The notes under the pieces are model-generated. The model worked only from the letters and a program-made list of their open reading frames with translations, ran no database searches and had not been told where the DNA came from. Positions 62,901 through 64,000 of a stretch of 64,000 bases of DNA are shown in pieces; position 1 is the stretch's first letter, and each line of letters starts with the position of its first letter. The DNA is from Armatimonadota bacterium (GTDB taxonomy: Bacteria > Armatimonadota > Fimbriimonadia > Fimbriimonadales > Fimbriimonadaceae). The stretch covers positions 1 to 64,000 of the forward strand of contig JAFDWX010000005.1 in assembly GCA_018268255.1 (NCBI GenBank), given 5' to 3'. Both the position numbers and the translations under genes were made by a program.

Positions 62901-64000
62901 ATGTCGATCCTCAAAACAACTTTGCCCAACAACGTTCGCATCCTCGTGGAGCAGAACGATCATGTTCACTCCGCCGCAATCGGTTTGTGGTGTCGCACGG
63001 GGAGTCGTCATGAACTCGAGCACGAAGCTGGGATCACGCATTTCATCGAGCACATGCTTTTCAAAGGCACCCCGAGCCGAAATGCTCTCCAAATTGCCGA
63101 GGAAATTGAGGGTCGCGGAGGCATCCTGAACGCCTTTACCGACAAGGAGCAGACCTGCTACTATTGCCGGGTCCTCGCCGAGGACGTTGACAATGGCGTG
63201 GATGTGCTATCGGACATGATGCTCCACTCACTTTTGGACCAAGAGGAAATCGACCGCGAACGAGGCGTGATCCTTGAGGAAATCAAACGGAGCGAGGATG
63301 AGCCGAGTGATTTCGTGCACGAACTCCATTTGTCTGGTCGCTGGGGGGATCATCCGCTTGGCAAACCGATCATCGGAACCCGAGATTCGGTGAGCGGCTT
63401 CAATCGGCCGGACTTCTGCAACTACATCAAGCGGCGGTATCGAGGAGAAAATGTGGTTCTGGGCATCGCCGGCAAGGTGGACCCGGATCGAGTCATTCAA
63501 AAGGCGAGCGAGCTGCTGGGCACTATCGCAAGCGGCGTGGAAGCAGTGGATGTAACACGCCCGGGCGGATCTGGAGGCAAGCGGGAAATCGGCAAGGACG
63601 TGGAGCAAGTTCACTTCTGCATCGGAACTGAGGGCGCAAGCATCTACGACGATGATTACTACACGCTCGCAGTGCTGGATGGCATATTGGGAAGCGGAAT
63701 GAGCAGTCGATTGTTCCAAGAAGTCCGCGAACGACGAGGCCTTGCCTACGCAATCGGCAGCTACTCGCTGAGCTATACCGCCGGGGGAGCGTTCACGGTT
63801 TATGGCGGAACCGGACGCCAGACTTGGGAACAGGTCCAAGAGGTCGTTGCCGCGGAGTTTCGCAAAATCTCCACCGAACTCGTACCCGACCCGGAGCTCG
63901 AACGAACCAAACGACTCATCAGCGGAAACATGGTGTTGGCCATGGAGGGCATGAACGCCCGGATGACCCGAATGGTAAAGAACGAGATCAATTTTGGGCG
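62901..64000 (+). CDS. M16 family zinc metalloprotease, 3' end outside window
   Basis: The first 366 residues are in the window. The inverted zinc motif HFIEH (THFIEHMLFKGT) and the downstream Glu (in ILEEIKRSEDEPSD) are clear. GSGMSSRLFQEVRERRGLAY is the usual R/Y segment of the second domain. It resembles YmxG/processing peptidase-type M16 enzymes. The gene runs off the window edge. Confidence 0.92.
   Translation, partial: MSILKTTLPNNVRILVEQNDHVHSAAIGLWCRTGSRHELEHEAGITHFIEHMLFKGTPSRNALQIAEEIEGRGGILNAFTDKEQTCYYCRVLAEDVDNGVDVLSDMMLHSLLDQEEIDRERGVILEEIKRSEDEPSDFVHELHLSGRWGDHPLGKPIIGTRDSVSGFNRPDFCNYIKRRYRGENVVLGIAGKVDPDRVIQKASELLGTIASGVEAVDVTRPGGSGGKREIGKDVEQVHFCIGTEGASIYDDDYYTLAVLDGILGSGMSSRLFQEVRERRGLAYAIGSYSLSYTAGGAFTVYGGTGRQTWEQVQEVVAAEFRKISTELVPDPELERTKRLISGNMVLAMEGMNARMTRMVKNEINFG

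Overview
This window is a continuous piece of bacterial chromosome with about 65 supported genes, two tRNAs and several intrinsic terminators. By eye the G+C content is a little over half. There is no phage, integron or CRISPR array. The mixture points to a diderm, flagellated, piliated free-living bacterium: a flagellar export set, type IV prepilin-like genes, a YjbH-like barrel, an O-antigen ligase-like enzyme, GHL10 (DUF187) lipoprotein-like enzymes and a secreted di-haem peroxidase with a dockerin-like tail. Inference from style only: Armatimonadota, class Fimbriimonadia or a close relative. No marker gene here proves this.

Layout. 1-10 kb: tRNA-Glu and then a general-stress block: OmpR-type regulator, sigma factor with a translationally coupled small membrane protein, DUF892 ferritin-like protein, DUF1328 membrane peptide, hybrid histidine kinase with a KdpD-type membrane domain, BON lipoprotein, YflT-like protein, and a GT4 glycosyltransferase/GH130 pair. 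10-17 kb: a KGG-like basic protein, the NHEJ pair LigD/Ku, DUF421, a YjbH-like protein and an unusual DUF892 protein carrying about 375 residues of Asp/Arg/Ser-rich repeats. 17-27 kb: envelope building, with a LysM-SH3-NlpC/P60 hydrolase, two GT2 enzymes, an O-antigen ligase-like protein with TPR, and PBP2, a small membrane protein and PBP1A in one operon. 27-34 kb: orphan trpA, a CAP-domain protein and the flagellar run fliM-fliY-fliO-fliP-fliQ-fliR-flhB. 34-39 kb: HD hydrolase, M48 protease and a prepilin operon.

39-50 kb: CheY-like regulator, TlpA-like thioredoxin, guaA, P-II, PhoR-like kinase, di-haem peroxidase and two tandem GHL10 proteins. 49-55 kb: an LmeA-like gene, trmD, rplS, lepB, tRNA-Val, an AMIN-amidase, a GerMN protein and a PAP2 phosphatase. 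55-64 kb: an ADP-ribosylglycohydrolase-like fusion, a small inverted-repeat element, a MurNAc recycling operon (BadF-type kinase, MurQ, class-A beta-lactamase-like hydrolase), rho, hpt, a degenerate FAH-like protein and an M16 protease cut by the window edge.

The most distinctive items are: the DUF892-repeat fusion gene, which has a well-placed internal start that could yield a second product; the dense stress island; four convergent gene pairs whose stop codons interlock in a palindromic CTAG or TTAA; the MurNAc operon with its beta-lactamase-fold partner; and an inverted-repeat element at 57 kb. No wholly new defence or mobile system was recognised.
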